DNA of 37,237 nucleotides from Bacteroidia bacterium. GTDB taxonomy: Bacteria > Bacteroidota > Ignavibacteria > UBA10030. The translations under genes were made by a program, and so were the position numbers. Shown here one piece after another: positions 17,108 through 26,206 of the stretch; position 1 is the stretch's first letter, and the number at the start of each line of letters is the position of its first letter. Location of the stretch: the NCBI GenBank assembly GCA_022180565.1, contig BQML01000047.1:1-37237 (forward strand). Reading direction: 5' to 3'. Below the pieces are notes generated by a model that was not told the DNA's origin, did not search any database, and saw nothing but the letters and a program-made list of their open reading frames with translations.

Positions 17108-17668
17108 AAACAACAGCGCGCGCGTGTGAATACGGAGATCCGGGCCCCCAAGGTTCGGGTCATCGCCCCGGACGGACAGCAATTGGGCATCCTTCTGACG
17201 CAGGAGGCAATCCGGCGGGCCACCAACGAAGGACTGGACCTGATTGAGATCGTGCCAAACGCTGATCCCCCTGTCTGCAAAATCATGGACTTCGGGAAGT
17301 ACAAGTACGAGCTGTCCAAGAAGGAGAAACTGCAGAAGAAGCATCAGCATGTCACGCAGGTCAAGGAAATCCGCTTTCACCCGAATACCGACACCCACGA
17401 TTTTGAATTCAAGGTCCGGCACGCGCGGGCGTTCCTGGAAGAAGGCGACAAGGTGAAAGCGACCGTGGTTTTCCGCGGGCGGCAGTTTGCCTATCAGGAT
17501 CAGGGTAAGGAGGTGCTCGATCGGTTTACGGAACGATTGGCGGATATTGCCAAGATCGAGCAGATGCCCAAGATGGAAGGGCGACAGATGATCGCGGTGT
17601 ATGTGGCAGACAAGACCAAGAAGAAGAGCGGCGAGAAACAACCAAAGATCTCACACAAGGAAACCTGA
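17105..17668 (+). CDS. infC: Translation initiation factor IF-3, non-canonical ATC start
   Basis: Binds the 30S subunit, blocks 50S joining and checks start codons. From ATC 17105 the protein has 187 residues: a basic N-terminal extension, the N domain with RVNTEIRAPKVRVIAPDG and GLDLIEIVPNADPPVCKIMDFGKY, a lysine-rich linker (about 82-95), and the C domain with KEIRFHPNTDTHDFEFK and a final basic tail. Conventional gene calling would give the GTG at 17126 (180 residues), but the AGGAGA site 7 bases before ATC supports the rare start. It is followed 3 bases later by rpmI. Confidence 0.93.
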   Translation: MKQQRARVNTEIRAPKVRVIAPDGQQLGILLTQEAIRRATNEGLDLIEIVPNADPPVCKIMDFGKYKYELSKKEKLQKKHQHVTQVKEIRFHPNTDTHDFEFKVRHARAFLEEGDKVKATVVFRGRQFAYQDQGKEVLDRFTERLADIAKIEQMPKMEGRQMIAVYVADKTKKKSGEKQPKISHKET

Positions 17669-17671
17669 GCG

Positions 17672-17866
17672 ATGCCTAAAATGAAAACCAGGCGGAACGC
17701 AAAGAAGCACTTCCGCATCACCGCAACGGGAAAGATCAAGCGAAGGAAAGCCCTTCGACGGCATATTCTGACGCACAAAACGCGCAAGCGCAAACGGCAC
17801 CTGCGAAAACCCGGACTGGTGCACTCTTCCGAAGCATATAAGATCAAACGATTCTTGTCAGCATAG
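17672..17866 (+). CDS. rpmI: 50S ribosomal protein L35
   Basis: A 64-residue, highly basic ribosomal protein. It starts [14 protein letters not shown] and carries the [18 protein letters not shown] stretch typical of L35. It sits in the universal infC-rpmI-rplT order, 3 bases after infC and 18 before rplT. Confidence 0.97.
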   Translation: MPKMKTRRNAKKHFRITATGKIKRRKALRRHILTHKTRKRKRHLRKPGLVHSSEAYKIKRFLSA

Positions 17867-17884
17867 CGAAAGGATGATGTTCTC

Positions 17885-18235
17885 ATGCCACGTTCCCAGA
17901 ACAAGGTAGCATCCCACCGGCGGCGAAAGAAGATCCTCGGCAAAGCGAAAGGGTACTGGGGCGCCAGAAGCAAGGTTTACACGGTCGCCAAGCATCATGT
18001 GGAAAAGGCTCTGACCCATGCCTATCGCCACCGAAAAACGAAAAAGCGTGAGTACCGTACACTCTGGATTGCGCGGATCAATGCGGCGGCTCGGTTAAAC
18101 GGCACAACGTACTCACGTCTCATGGCCGGGCTGGAGAAGAAGCAGGTACTGATCAACCGGAAGGTTCTCGCCGATCTCGCTGTCAACAATCCGGCCGCGT
18201 TCTCAGAGGTCGTGAAGTTCGCTTCCGCGTCTTGA
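17885..18235 (+). CDS. rplT: 50S ribosomal protein L20
   Basis: A 116-residue basic protein that binds 23S rRNA and helps assembly of the large subunit. It has the basic N-terminal extension ([17 protein letters not shown]) and the globular C-terminal half with [24 protein letters not shown]. Full length for the family. In some bacteria L20 represses this operon by binding its leader; I did not identify such a site with confidence. Confidence 0.97.
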   Translation: MPRSQNKVASHRRRKKILGKAKGYWGARSKVYTVAKHHVEKALTHAYRHRKTKKREYRTLWIARINAAARLNGTTYSRLMAGLEKKQVLINRKVLADLAVNNPAAFSEVVKFASAS

Positions 18236-18278
18236 CGACACTTCAGGGGTGAATGCCCCGACACACCACGCCCTGTCC

Positions 18279-19283
18279 ATGCTCGAGCAGATCCGTCACA
18301 TCAGGGAAGAGTTCGAACGCGAACTCCGTGAATCCGCCGACGCCAAGGCCCTCGAAGCGCTAAGGATCAAGTTTCTGGCGCGCAAGGGTCTGATTGCGCA
18401 ACTGTTCGAACAATTGCGAACAGTGCCACCGGACGAGAAACCTGGTGTCGGAAAGGCCCTGAACGAACTGCGATCGTACGCGCAGTCGGCCTACGATGAA
18501 GCGATCGGCCAAAAAAAGAGCCGGTCCGCCGATGTCCGGCTCGATCTCACCCTGCCGGGCCGCCCCAAGCCCGTCGGCACCCGCCATCCGATCACCCAAA
18601 CGATTGAAGACCTTAAACGCATCTTTGCCGGAATGGGCTTTGGGATCGCCTACGGGCCGGACATTGAAGACGATTATCACAACTTTACCGCCCTGAACTT
18701 CCCGCCGGAACATCCTGCAAGGGACATGCAGGATACGTTCTTTATTTCAAAGAACGTTCTCCTGCGTACCCATACATCACCGGTTCAGATTCGCGTCATG
18801 AAGGCTCAGCCCCCGCCGGTGCGAGTCATCATACCCGGACGGGTGTACCGGAATGAGGCCGTGAGCGCGCGAAGTCACGTCATTTTCCACCAAATCGAAG
18901 CGCTCTCCGTCGATCGCAACGTGACCTTCAGCGAGCTCAAGGGAACGCTTGTATCGTTTGTCCACCAACTCTATGGAAGCTCCGTCAAATACAAATTTCG
19001 CCCCACATTCTTTCCGTTCACGGAGCCCAGTGCCGACATGTACATCTCCTGCTTCATCTGCAATCAGAAAGGCTGTCCGGTGTGCAAATACAACGGATGG
19101 TTGGAGATTCTTGGTGCGGGGATGGTACACCCCAACGTGCTTCGTCATGGCGGCTATGACCCGCGCCGTTACAGCGGCTTTGCTTTCGGTATGGGCATCG
19201 AACGGGCCGCACTCCTGCGCTATGGCATTGATGATATCCGGCTGTATTTTGAGAACGATGTCCGATTCCTCCGCCAATTCTAA
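18279..19283 (+). CDS. pheS: Phenylalanine--tRNA ligase alpha subunit
   Basis: Catalytic subunit of the alpha2-beta2 enzyme. The 334 residues show an N-terminal coiled coil (about 1-85) that holds tRNA and a class II core with [19 protein letters not shown], the DMQDTFF motif, the [11 protein letters not shown] motif 2, and a [16 protein letters not shown] motif 3. [20 protein letters not shown] segment is typical of bacterial PheS. I chose ATG 18279 because it matches the family N terminus; GTG 18249 would add ten residues and lies only 13 bases after rplT. Neither has a strong ribosome site. Confidence 0.94.
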   Translation: MLEQIRHIREEFERELRESADAKALEALRIKFLARKGLIAQLFEQLRTVPPDEKPGVGKALNELRSYAQSAYDEAIGQKKSRSADVRLDLTLPGRPKPVGTRHPITQTIEDLKRIFAGMGFGIAYGPDIEDDYHNFTALNFPPEHPARDMQDTFFISKNVLLRTHTSPVQIRVMKAQPPPVRVIIPGRVYRNEAVSARSHVIFHQIEALSVDRNVTFSELKGTLVSFVHQLYGSSVKYKFRPTFFPFTEPSADMYISCFICNQKGCPVCKYNGWLEILGAGMVHPNVLRHGGYDPRRYSGFAFGMGIERAALLRYGIDDIRLYFENDVRFLRQF

Positions 19284-19289
19284 CCGGTC

Positions 19290-21707
19290 ATGAAGATTTC
19301 TCATGCATGGCTCCGCACCCTCGTGCCTGTGCGGCTCTCTCCCCGAAAGCTTGCCGACGGTCTCTCCATGCTCGGTCTGGAAGTTGAACGGGTGTCCGAC
19401 GAAGGTGCACGGTATGAAGGGTTTGTCGTGGGAGAAATTCTGACAAAGGAGAAACATCCAAACGCCGACCGGCTGACAGTCTGCCGCGTGTCTGTCGGAG
19501 ACCAAGAATTGCAGATTGTTTGCGGGGCGCCGAACGTCGCCGTAGGGCAGAAGGTGGCCGTGGGCCTCGTGGGATCGGTCGTTCCGCGGAACCAGCACGA
19601 TCCTCACGGCGGTTCGTTTGTGCTGCAAGAGACAGCCATCCGGGGCGTGACATCCCGCGGTATGATTTGCTCAGAATATGAGCTGGATCTGGGTGACGAC
19701 AAGGACGGTATTCTTGTGCTGGATTCCTCCGCGAACGTGGGCACCCCCTTGGCGGCCTATCTGGGAAAAACCGATGTCGTGTACGAGGTGGAGATCACTG
19801 CAAACCGCGGAGATTGGCTCAGCCATCTGGGCGTGGCGAGGGAAGTTTCCGCGATGACCGGGGCCCGAGTCTCGCTTCCGAAGGTCAGGGTGAAAGAAGA
19901 TGCAGAACCGGCACATCTGCATGTGCGCGTGAAGGTTCAGGATACGGAACAATGCGGACGATACGTGGCGCGCGTAATTCGGAATGTGACGATTGCACCG
20001 TCCCCGCCGTGGCTCCAGCAGAGGCTCCGCTCCGTGGGCGTACGGCCCATCAACAATGTCGTGGACATTACGAATTTTGTCATGCTTGAAACAGGTCAGC
20101 CCTTGCACGCTTTCGACTACGACAAGATCGCGGGGGGGACGATCACTGTTCGGGGCGCGCGGGAAGGAGAACGGTTTACCACTCTTGACGGTGTGGAGCG
20201 GACGTTTCGGAAGGACATGCTTCTTATTTGTGATGCGAAGCACCCTCTTGCCATCGCGGGCGTCATGGGTGGCTCGGATTCGGAGATCAGTGCGGAAACC
20301 ACAAACGTGCTTCTGGAAAGCGCGTGGTTCGCTCCTGTCGGCATTCGAAGGACATCCAAGCAACTCGGCCTTTCCACCGAGGCATCTCAACGATTCGAGA
20401 GATCTGTGGACATTGAAATGACCGACTTTGCGTCTATCCGCGCTGCGGCTTTGATGCAGGAACTGGCCGGCGGCAAGGTATTGAAGGGATGCGTCGACGT
20501 CTTTCCCCGCCGCACAAAGCGTCGGACAGTCCGTTTGAGTGTGAGCAGAGCGAATGCCTTGCTGGGGACGTCGATTGCCGCGTCTGCGATGGCCGGGTTC
20601 CTTCGAAGATTAGGAATGGCGGTTCGGAAGGGTCCGGGCGATACGCTGAACGTTGTCCCGCCGTCGTATCGCTCAGATATTGCGGAGGAAGTGGATCTGA
20701 TCGAGGAAATCGCCCGTTTGTACGGATACGACAGGATCGAACCCGATACAAACGTGAGGGTGGGATCGGTCGGCACGGTTGGGCGCGGCCTCGGTGACGA
20801 GGTGCGGGATTTTCTGATCGGAGCCGGTTTCCAGGAAATCATGACGAACAGCCTGCAGAACCGTGCTCATGCCGCGTTGGCGGGGGGGAACCCGGTGGCA
20901 GTGCTCAATCCGGTGAGTGTGGAGATGCAAGTGCTCCGCACAAGTCTAGTTCCGGGAGCACTGGATGTGATCCAGCATAATTTCAACCGAGGTGCCAAAG
21001 GCCTCAGATTGTTTGAAATCGGCAAGGTCTATTGGAGGGATCCTTCTCAATCTCCTGAATCGCTTGATGCCTTTCACGAAGAAGAACGGTTCATGATGAT
21101 TGTTAGCGGAGATCATTTCAACCAACACTATACTGCGCCGTCCCGAAAGTACGACGTGTTTGATCTTAAAGGAGAGCTTGAAGCCCTTCTTTCCAAGTTT
21201 TTTCTTGACAAATATCGCTTAATTCTGTATGATAACGGCAGCCCTTTAAGTGTTGACACTCTTGCCGTTGAAATTAAAGGTACTTACGCAGGTCTTCTTG
21301 GATGTTTGAAGAAGGAGGTCGCGGCAAAGTTTGACATCAGGGAAGACGTGTTCTTTGCCGAGGTGAGTCTTGATTTTCCTGAGGCAAGGGAGGTCTGGAA
21401 GAGACGGTATGAGCCTCTTCCGCGATTCCCGAGCGTCACGCGTGACTTGGCGTTCATCGTCGATGAAGGGATTCCACAGGGGAAGGTTGTGGATGCAATT
21501 CGTGAGGCGGGAGGTGAGCTTGTCCGTTCGGTGACACTCTTCGATCTCTACAGCGGGGAGCAGGTGGGTTCCGGCAAGAAGGGACTTGCCTACACTCTTG
21601 AGTTTCAACCTGTTGACCGGACGTTGACGGACGAAGAGGTCAACGGGAAGATCAATGCGATCATTCGCCATGTGGAAGCCACCTGCGGTGCGCGGCTTCG
21701 CAGGTGA
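19290..21707 (+). CDS. pheT: Phenylalanine--tRNA ligase beta subunit
   Basis: Editing and tRNA-binding subunit, 805 residues. Domains in order are the N-terminal B1 region, the inserted EMAP-type tRNA-binding domain (about 40-150; KHPNADRLTVCRV), the B3/B4 editing domain (RPINNVVDITNFVMLETGQPLH), the B5 DNA-binding-like domain, the catalytic-like module, and a C-terminal ferredoxin-fold anticodon-binding domain (about 710-805; PRFPSVTRDLAFIVDE). It follows pheS by 6 bases. The stop overlaps a possible GTG start of the next gene. Confidence 0.96.
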   Translation: MKISHAWLRTLVPVRLSPRKLADGLSMLGLEVERVSDEGARYEGFVVGEILTKEKHPNADRLTVCRVSVGDQELQIVCGAPNVAVGQKVAVGLVGSVVPRNQHDPHGGSFVLQETAIRGVTSRGMICSEYELDLGDDKDGILVLDSSANVGTPLAAYLGKTDVVYEVEITANRGDWLSHLGVAREVSAMTGARVSLPKVRVKEDAEPAHLHVRVKVQDTEQCGRYVARVIRNVTIAPSPPWLQQRLRSVGVRPINNVVDITNFVMLETGQPLHAFDYDKIAGGTITVRGAREGERFTTLDGVERTFRKDMLLICDAKHPLAIAGVMGGSDSEISAETTNVLLESAWFAPVGIRRTSKQLGLSTEASQRFERSVDIEMTDFASIRAAALMQELAGGKVLKGCVDVFPRRTKRRTVRLSVSRANALLGTSIAASAMAGFLRRLGMAVRKGPGDTLNVVPPSYRSDIAEEVDLIEEIARLYGYDRIEPDTNVRVGSVGTVGRGLGDEVRDFLIGAGFQEIMTNSLQNRAHAALAGGNPVAVLNPVSVEMQVLRTSLVPGALDVIQHNFNRGAKGLRLFEIGKVYWRDPSQSPESLDAFHEEERFMMIVSGDHFNQHYTAPSRKYDVFDLKGELEALLSKFFLDKYRLILYDNGSPLSVDTLAVEIKGTYAGLLGCLKKEVAAKFDIREDVFFAEVSLDFPEAREVWKRRYEPLPRFPSVTRDLAFIVDEGIPQGKVVDAIREAGGELVRSVTLFDLYSGEQVGSGKKGLAYTLEFQPVDRTLTDEEVNGKINAIIRHVEATCGARLRR

Positions 21708-21721
21708 CCCCTCGAGGGACC

Positions 21722-22060
21722 ATGGAAGGAGATCACCGGTTGTCAGAGTCGCATGTGGAATCTGACGTGACCAATGGGAGAGAGATTGATCAGGTTGAGT
21801 CTTCTCTTCAGAAGCTTTGGGAGAAGGCACGTCGACTTTCAGACTTTCTGCTTCGCCTGAAAGAGGAGAACCAGTCGCTACGTCGGCGGCTGGAAGAGTC
21901 CGAGAAAAGGGAACGAGACCTCACGGACGAGTTGAAAGACAGGGAGCAGGAGATACTGAAGCTTCAATCGAATGGATCAGGTATGTTCACTCATGAAGAA
22001 AAGGAGGCACTCGCTGGAAAGATCAGGGAACTCATCGCTAAGTTGAATGCGAGGTTGTAG
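21722..22060 (+). CDS. Coiled-coil protein, possibly ZapB-like
   Basis: A 112-residue, strongly charged protein. Residues about 27-85 form a continuous heptad-type coiled coil (LEESEKRERDLTDELKDREQ and neighbours), and the last 25 resemble a short helical tail (KIRELIAKLNARL). Size, coiled coil and position just before zapA fit a ZapB-like cell-division partner, a common arrangement downstream of pheT in the Chlorobi/Ignavibacteria group. Sequence similarity to E. coli ZapB is not evident, so function is inferred from context. ATG 21722 was chosen; GTG 21704 overlaps the pheT stop (GTGA) and would couple translation. Confidence 0.65.
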   Translation: MEGDHRLSESHVESDVTNGREIDQVESSLQKLWEKARRLSDFLLRLKEENQSLRRRLEESEKRERDLTDELKDREQEILKLQSNGSGMFTHEEKEALAGKIRELIAKLNARL

Positions 22061-22133
22061 GTACTGATCTCAGTTTTGATTCGGCATCATGAGCATTCCA
22101 GTCCGATAAAGGTTACGAACAATTCAGTACGCA

Positions 22134-22436
22134 ATGAACGGTAAGAGCATCAAAGTCAAGATCTTCGGGTCGGAGTATCCGCTGAGGGGTGAAAACGAGG
22201 ACCTGACCAAACGGATTGCTTCCTATGTTGACGCCATGTTGACCAGGATCCATGACAAGATCCCCGAACAACCGCCGCTGACCGTGGCGGTTCTTTCAGC
22301 GCTGAACATTACCGAGGATCTCATGAAGGAGCGGGAACAGCATCAGCAGACGATGATGCATCTGCAGACAGAGATCGTAAAGCTGAACAATTATCTCGAT
22401 ACATGTCTTGAATCTGCAGGGGACGCCGCGTCGTAA
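22134..22436 (+). CDS. zapA: Cell division protein ZapA
   Basis: Cross-links FtsZ filaments at the division site. The 100-residue protein has the N-terminal globular head with SIKVKIFGSEYPLRGENEDL and RIASYVDAMLTRI, then a long C-terminal helix (about 50-92) that forms the coiled coil. Length and layout match the family. It lies 73 bases after the coiled-coil gene and just before the structured non-coding region. Confidence 0.88.
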   Translation: MNGKSIKVKIFGSEYPLRGENEDLTKRIASYVDAMLTRIHDKIPEQPPLTVAVLSALNITEDLMKEREQHQQTMMHLQTEIVKLNNYLDTCLESAGDAAS

Positions 22437-22449
22437 CCGGCGATTGGTG

Positions 22450-22714
22450 TGTTCTTTTCCATAGGAGCGGAGACCTATGCACAGCAAGTCACCGCACCGT
22501 CAGCCGTAATCAAGACTATTAAAGAACCTTACAAGTAACTTTAATAGGGAGCTTGACTCATAAGCGTGGAGCGCATGCCACGGGTACCTGCGATGACGCT
22601 GAGTTCCTCAGAAGAGCGGGAGTGGAAGTGTGAAATGCTTAGGCAGGCACCCACTGTGTTTGAAGAGAGGTTCTTCGAATACAATTGATTCGGCCGGCGA
22701 GTGCGGTTTTTTTT
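22450..22714 (+). ncRNA. Candidate structured RNA between zapA and rny (6S-like position)
   Basis: The gap 22437-22738 has no supported gene but holds a series of hairpins: CATAGG/CCTATG (22460-22465 with 22474-22479); CTATTAAAG/CTTTAATAG, 9 bp (22516-22524 with 22539-22547), extended by TCAAG/CTTGA (22510-22514 with 22552-22556); CGTGG/CCACG (22565-22569 with 22578-22582); CTGAG/CTCAG (22599-22603 with 22607-22611); and an 8-bp stem 22659-22666 with 22672-22679. A weak GC stem and eight T residues (22707-22714) end it. In E. coli the 6S RNA gene ssrS directly follows zapA, which suggests 6S, but I could not fold the full 6S rod by eye. A long rny leader is the alternative. Confidence 0.4.
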
Positions 22715-22738
22715 GGTGCGGGCACGGAGGAGCGACGT

Positions 22739-24301
22739 ATGGATCTGATGATATTCATTCCCATGGTGGTTGCGATTGCCGCGGCGGCGTTCGCTGCGGG
22801 ATGGTACGTCAACGTGCGGAGCGGGCGGAAGAAGATCAACAGCGCCGAGGAGCGGGCAAAAAGAATCCTGGAGGAGGCTGAGCGCGATGCGAACGCGTTG
22901 AAACGCGAGAAACTTCTCGAAGTGAAGGATGAATGGTACAGGAAGAAAAAGGAAGCAGATGCCGAAATTCAATCGAAACGCAACAAGCTTCAAGCGTTTG
23001 AGAAGCAATTGGAAGGACGAGAGGAAAACGTCGACCGCAAACTTGATCTTTTGAACAAAAAGGAGTCGGCCCTCCAGCAGACGGAAAGAGAGCAGGCGGA
23101 GCGGCGCAAGCGGCTGGAAGAACGCGAGGGGGAGCTGAAGAAGCTCCTGGAGGAGCAGAATATCAGGCTGGAACGCATCGCGGGGGTTACGAGGGAAGAA
23201 GCAAAGAAGCAGCTGATGGATAATCTGCTGGAGGTCGTCAAGACTGAGTCGGCGCAGATGCTGAAAGAAATCAGGGATCAGGCGCGGGAGGAGGGAAAGA
23301 AAGAAGCGCAGAAGATCATCATTCAGGCGATCCAACGTACGGCGGCTGACCATACGGTGGAATCAAGTGTCAGTGTGCTGACCCTGGAAAGCGATGAACT
23401 GAAGGGAAGGATCATCGGAAGAGAAGGGAGGAATATACGGGCCTTCGAAGCAGCGACGGGTGTGGATGTCATTGTGGATGACACGCCTGAGGCGGTGATT
23501 CTTTCCGGATTCGATCCGTTCCGACGGGAAGTAGCCCGTCAGGCACTCGAACGTCTCATCGCCGATGGCCGAATCCATCCTGCGAGGATCGAAGAAGTCG
23601 TTGAAAAGGTGAAGAAGGAGCTTGATGAAGAGGTCTTGCGCCTTGGTGAAAACACGCTTCTTGAAATCGGGCTCCACAGCGCTCACGCCGAAATCTGCCG
23701 GCATATCGGACGGATGAAGTACCGATCGAGTTACGGCCAGAATCTGCTTCAGCACAGCATCGAGGTCGCCTACCTCATGAGCGTCATGGCGGGTGAACTG
23801 AGGCTTGACCCCATGCTCGCAAAGCGGGCGGGCTTGCTGCATGACATCGGCAAGACGGTGGACAAGAGTGTCGAAGGTCCCCATGCCCTCATCGGATACG
23901 AACTCTGCAAGAAGTACAATGAGCATCCGATTGTCTGCAATGCCGTCGGATCGCATCACGAGGATATTCCCATGGAACACCCGATTGCATCGCTCGTACA
24001 GGCGGCGGATGCGATCAGCGGGGCCAGACCGGGCGCCAGACGAGAATCGGTGGAAGGGTATGTGAAGCGATTGGAAAAACTCGAACAGGTTGCAAAGTCC
24101 TTCCCGGGTGTCCTGACGACCTATGCCATCCAAGCGGGCCGCGAAGTGCGTGTGATCGTCAATCATGATGCCATCGATGACGCCAGAGCGGATCAACTGT
24201 CGCACGACATTGCCAATAAGATCCAGCAGGAGATGGAATACCCCGGGCAGATCAAAGTAACGGTCATTCGGGAGTTCCGCTCCGTGGCCTATGCCAAGTA
24301 A
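22739..24301 (+). CDS. rny: Ribonuclease Y
   Basis: Membrane-anchored endoribonuclease that starts mRNA decay. The 520 residues show an N-terminal membrane helix (about 4-24), a long charged coiled coil (about 30-200), a KH RNA-binding domain (GRIIGREGRNIRAFEAATG, about 223-241), and an HD catalytic domain with HSIEVAYLMSVMAGE and LLHDIGK. The start at 22739 has a GGAGGAG site and matches the usual N terminus; an upstream in-frame start at 22685 would lie in the non-coding region. Confidence 0.95.
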   Translation: MDLMIFIPMVVAIAAAAFAAGWYVNVRSGRKKINSAEERAKRILEEAERDANALKREKLLEVKDEWYRKKKEADAEIQSKRNKLQAFEKQLEGREENVDRKLDLLNKKESALQQTEREQAERRKRLEEREGELKKLLEEQNIRLERIAGVTREEAKKQLMDNLLEVVKTESAQMLKEIRDQAREEGKKEAQKIIIQAIQRTAADHTVESSVSVLTLESDELKGRIIGREGRNIRAFEAATGVDVIVDDTPEAVILSGFDPFRREVARQALERLIADGRIHPARIEEVVEKVKKELDEEVLRLGENTLLEIGLHSAHAEICRHIGRMKYRSSYGQNLLQHSIEVAYLMSVMAGELRLDPMLAKRAGLLHDIGKTVDKSVEGPHALIGYELCKKYNEHPIVCNAVGSHHEDIPMEHPIASLVQAADAISGARPGARRESVEGYVKRLEKLEQVAKSFPGVLTTYAIQAGREVRVIVNHDAIDDARADQLSHDIANKIQQEMEYPGQIKVTVIREFRSVAYAK

Positions 24302-24341
24302 TTTTCCCGGACGGTCACCCCGCCGAACGATCCCCGCCCGG

Positions 24342-24947
24342 ATGTACAGCATCGGTGTCACAGGAGCCATCGGCAGCGGCAAGAGCACCGTATGCCGCCT
24401 CCTCAGGAAAAAGGGATTCCCGGTGCTTTCGGCAGACGAGATCGCCAAGGAACTGCAGGAACGGGATGCAAAACTTCGCAGGAAGGTGGCACACCTCCTC
24501 GGATCAGACGCTTATGCCTCGAACGGACGACTGAACCGCAGGTTGGTGGCTTCGAGGATCTTCGGAAGTGCGACGGTACGGAAGAGACTGGAACGAATCG
24601 TCCACCCCGCGGTGCGGCGGGAGCTCGAGAGGCGCTTGAAGAAACTGTTTGCTGCCGGGCACCGCGTCGTGATTGTCGAGGCGGCGCTGATCTTTGAGTC
24701 GGGACTCGATGAGATGCTCGACATGATCGTCGTGGTGGAGACGAGACGCGACCTACGGCTCGCGCGTCTGCGGAAGCGCGATGGAGCCGACGCAACGGTG
24801 CATGGGAGAATGGCCGCGCAGTGGTCCCCGCGGGAAAAGGCCGCGCGTGCGGACATTCTCATTCGCAACAACGGCGGCCTGATTGACCTCCGACGCAATG
24901 TCGCCCTCCTTACATCCATCCTCTCTGCATTCGCCAGACGGAGCTGA
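24342..24947 (+). CDS. coaE: Dephospho-CoA kinase
   Basis: Last step of coenzyme A synthesis, phosphorylating the ribose 3'-OH of dephospho-CoA. The 201-residue protein opens with a P-loop at residues 8-15 (GAIGSGKS), followed by LSADEIAKEL and the VHPAVRRELERRL and VEAALIFESGLDEMLDMIVVV motifs of the family. ATG 24342 gives the usual N terminus. An earlier ATG at 24291 would overlap rny by 11 bases and add 17 residues of basic, non-family sequence. No clear ribosome site is seen. Confidence 0.93.
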   Translation: MYSIGVTGAIGSGKSTVCRLLRKKGFPVLSADEIAKELQERDAKLRRKVAHLLGSDAYASNGRLNRRLVASRIFGSATVRKRLERIVHPAVRRELERRLKKLFAAGHRVVIVEAALIFESGLDEMLDMIVVVETRRDLRLARLRKRDGADATVHGRMAAQWSPREKAARADILIRNNGGLIDLRRNVALLTSILSAFARRS

Positions 24948-24948
24948 T

Positions 24949-26127
24949 ATGCCGACGTTATTCGAACAGGAACAATCTCTCTTCTTTCAAACTTATAAAC
25001 GCCTTCCGCTCGATATAGTTCGAGGTCAGGGATGCTACCTGACAGACCGACAGGGAAGGCAGTATCTGGATTTCTTCGGTGGGTTGGCCGTCAATGCCCT
25101 GGGATATTGTCATCCCCGCGTCGTGAAGGCAATCAAAGACCAGGCTGATCAGTACATCCACTTGTCGAATTTCTTCGTCCAGGAACCTCAGGTGAAGCTT
25201 GCCGAAAGACTCCTGGCGCTGTCCGGCTTTGCAAGGATCTTCTTTACCAATAGCGGAACGGAAGCGATCGAAGGAGCGATCAAGCTCGTGAGAAAATGGG
25301 GTACCCCTCGGGGGAAAAAAAACCTCTTCGGCCTTTCCAACTCCTTTCACGGACGAACTATGGGAGCCCTCTCGCTCACGGAGCGAGCAAAATATCGGGA
25401 AGGATATGAACCGTTTCTTCCCCATACAGGCCACATACGCTTCAACGATGTGGAGGATCTTCGCGCAAAGGTCAACGATGAAACGCTCGCGGTCTTTGTT
25501 GAACCGATTCAAGGCGAAGGGGGGATCAACGTTCTGAGCCGAGAATTTTGTACGGAATTATCCACGCTCCGGACCAAACATGGATTTCTTCTTGTGGCGG
25601 ATGAGATCCAATCGGGAATGGGGAGAACTGGAAAACTCTTCGGTTACCAACATCTCGGTCTGCTTCCTGAAGTGGTCGTGGTTGCCAAGGCGATAGGTGG
25701 CGGGCTGCCTCTGGGAGCAATTCTGGGCTCCAGCGCGGTAGCCTCTGTTTTCACTTACGGTGTCCATGGGACGACATTCGGCGGAAATCCTGTCGCATGC
25801 GCTGCCGGCCTGGCTGTGATGGAGGAAATCATTGACGGCGGGCTGATGACGAGGGCCGGCGCCATAGGGGAAAGGCTTCTTGCAGGATTCCAGGAGCTCC
25901 GAAGGCGCTACCCTGCTATTGTGACCGAGGTGCGGGGGTTTGGGTGCATGCTCGGTGTCCAGCTGTCGGTGGAAGGCCAATCGGTGGTCGACCGGTTGAT
26001 GGAACGGGGAATCCTCGTTAATTGCACAAACACGAACGTCCTCCGGTTCCTTCCACCCTACATCGCCACGGATGAGGAATGCAAGAGGGTCGTGAACGAG
26101 CTTGGGGAAGTTCTGGGATCTCTCTGA
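24949..26127 (+). CDS. argD: Class III aminotransferase, acetylornithine aminotransferase-like
   Basis: PLP-dependent aminotransferase of 392 residues, nearest to the ArgD/acetylornithine-succinyldiaminopimelate group. Signs are DFFGGLAVNALGYCHPRV, FTNSGTEAIEGAIKL (cofactor phosphate site), FHGRTMGALSLT, EPIQGEGG, DEIQSGMGRTGKLF and the cofactor Lys247 in VVAKAIGGGLPLG. The ATG is 1 base after the coaE stop. No other arginine genes are nearby, so the exact substrate (acetylornithine, ornithine or another omega-amine) is not proven by context. Confidence 0.85.
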   Translation: MPTLFEQEQSLFFQTYKRLPLDIVRGQGCYLTDRQGRQYLDFFGGLAVNALGYCHPRVVKAIKDQADQYIHLSNFFVQEPQVKLAERLLALSGFARIFFTNSGTEAIEGAIKLVRKWGTPRGKKNLFGLSNSFHGRTMGALSLTERAKYREGYEPFLPHTGHIRFNDVEDLRAKVNDETLAVFVEPIQGEGGINVLSREFCTELSTLRTKHGFLLVADEIQSGMGRTGKLFGYQHLGLLPEVVVVAKAIGGGLPLGAILGSSAVASVFTYGVHGTTFGGNPVACAAGLAVMEEIIDGGLMTRAGAIGERLLAGFQELRRRYPAIVTEVRGFGCMLGVQLSVEGQSVVDRLMERGILVNCTNTNVLRFLPPYIATDEECKRVVNELGEVLGSL

Positions 26128-26159
26128 AAGCAGGCCGGTACTGCGAGGTTCCCTCCTCG

Positions 26160-26190
26160 TTGAAGTCGTCCCTTCATTCTTCACTATTTT
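26160..26190 (+). promoter_or_regulatory. Possible promoter for purF
   Basis: TTGAAG at 26160-26165 and TATTTT at 26185-26190, separated by 19 bases (longer than the 17 of the other promoters here). A transcript would start around 26197, only about 10 bases before the proposed purF GTG. Weak case. Confidence 0.3.
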
Positions 26191-26206
26191 TTTCGTACTT
26201 TCCATC

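Noticed and set aside
24291..24341. Earlier coaE start at 24291
   Set aside because: Adds a basic 17-residue tail unlike the family and overlaps rny.
23363..24448. 361-residue minus-strand frame opposite rny and coaE
   Set aside because: Antisense to two recognised genes and with no recognisable domain.
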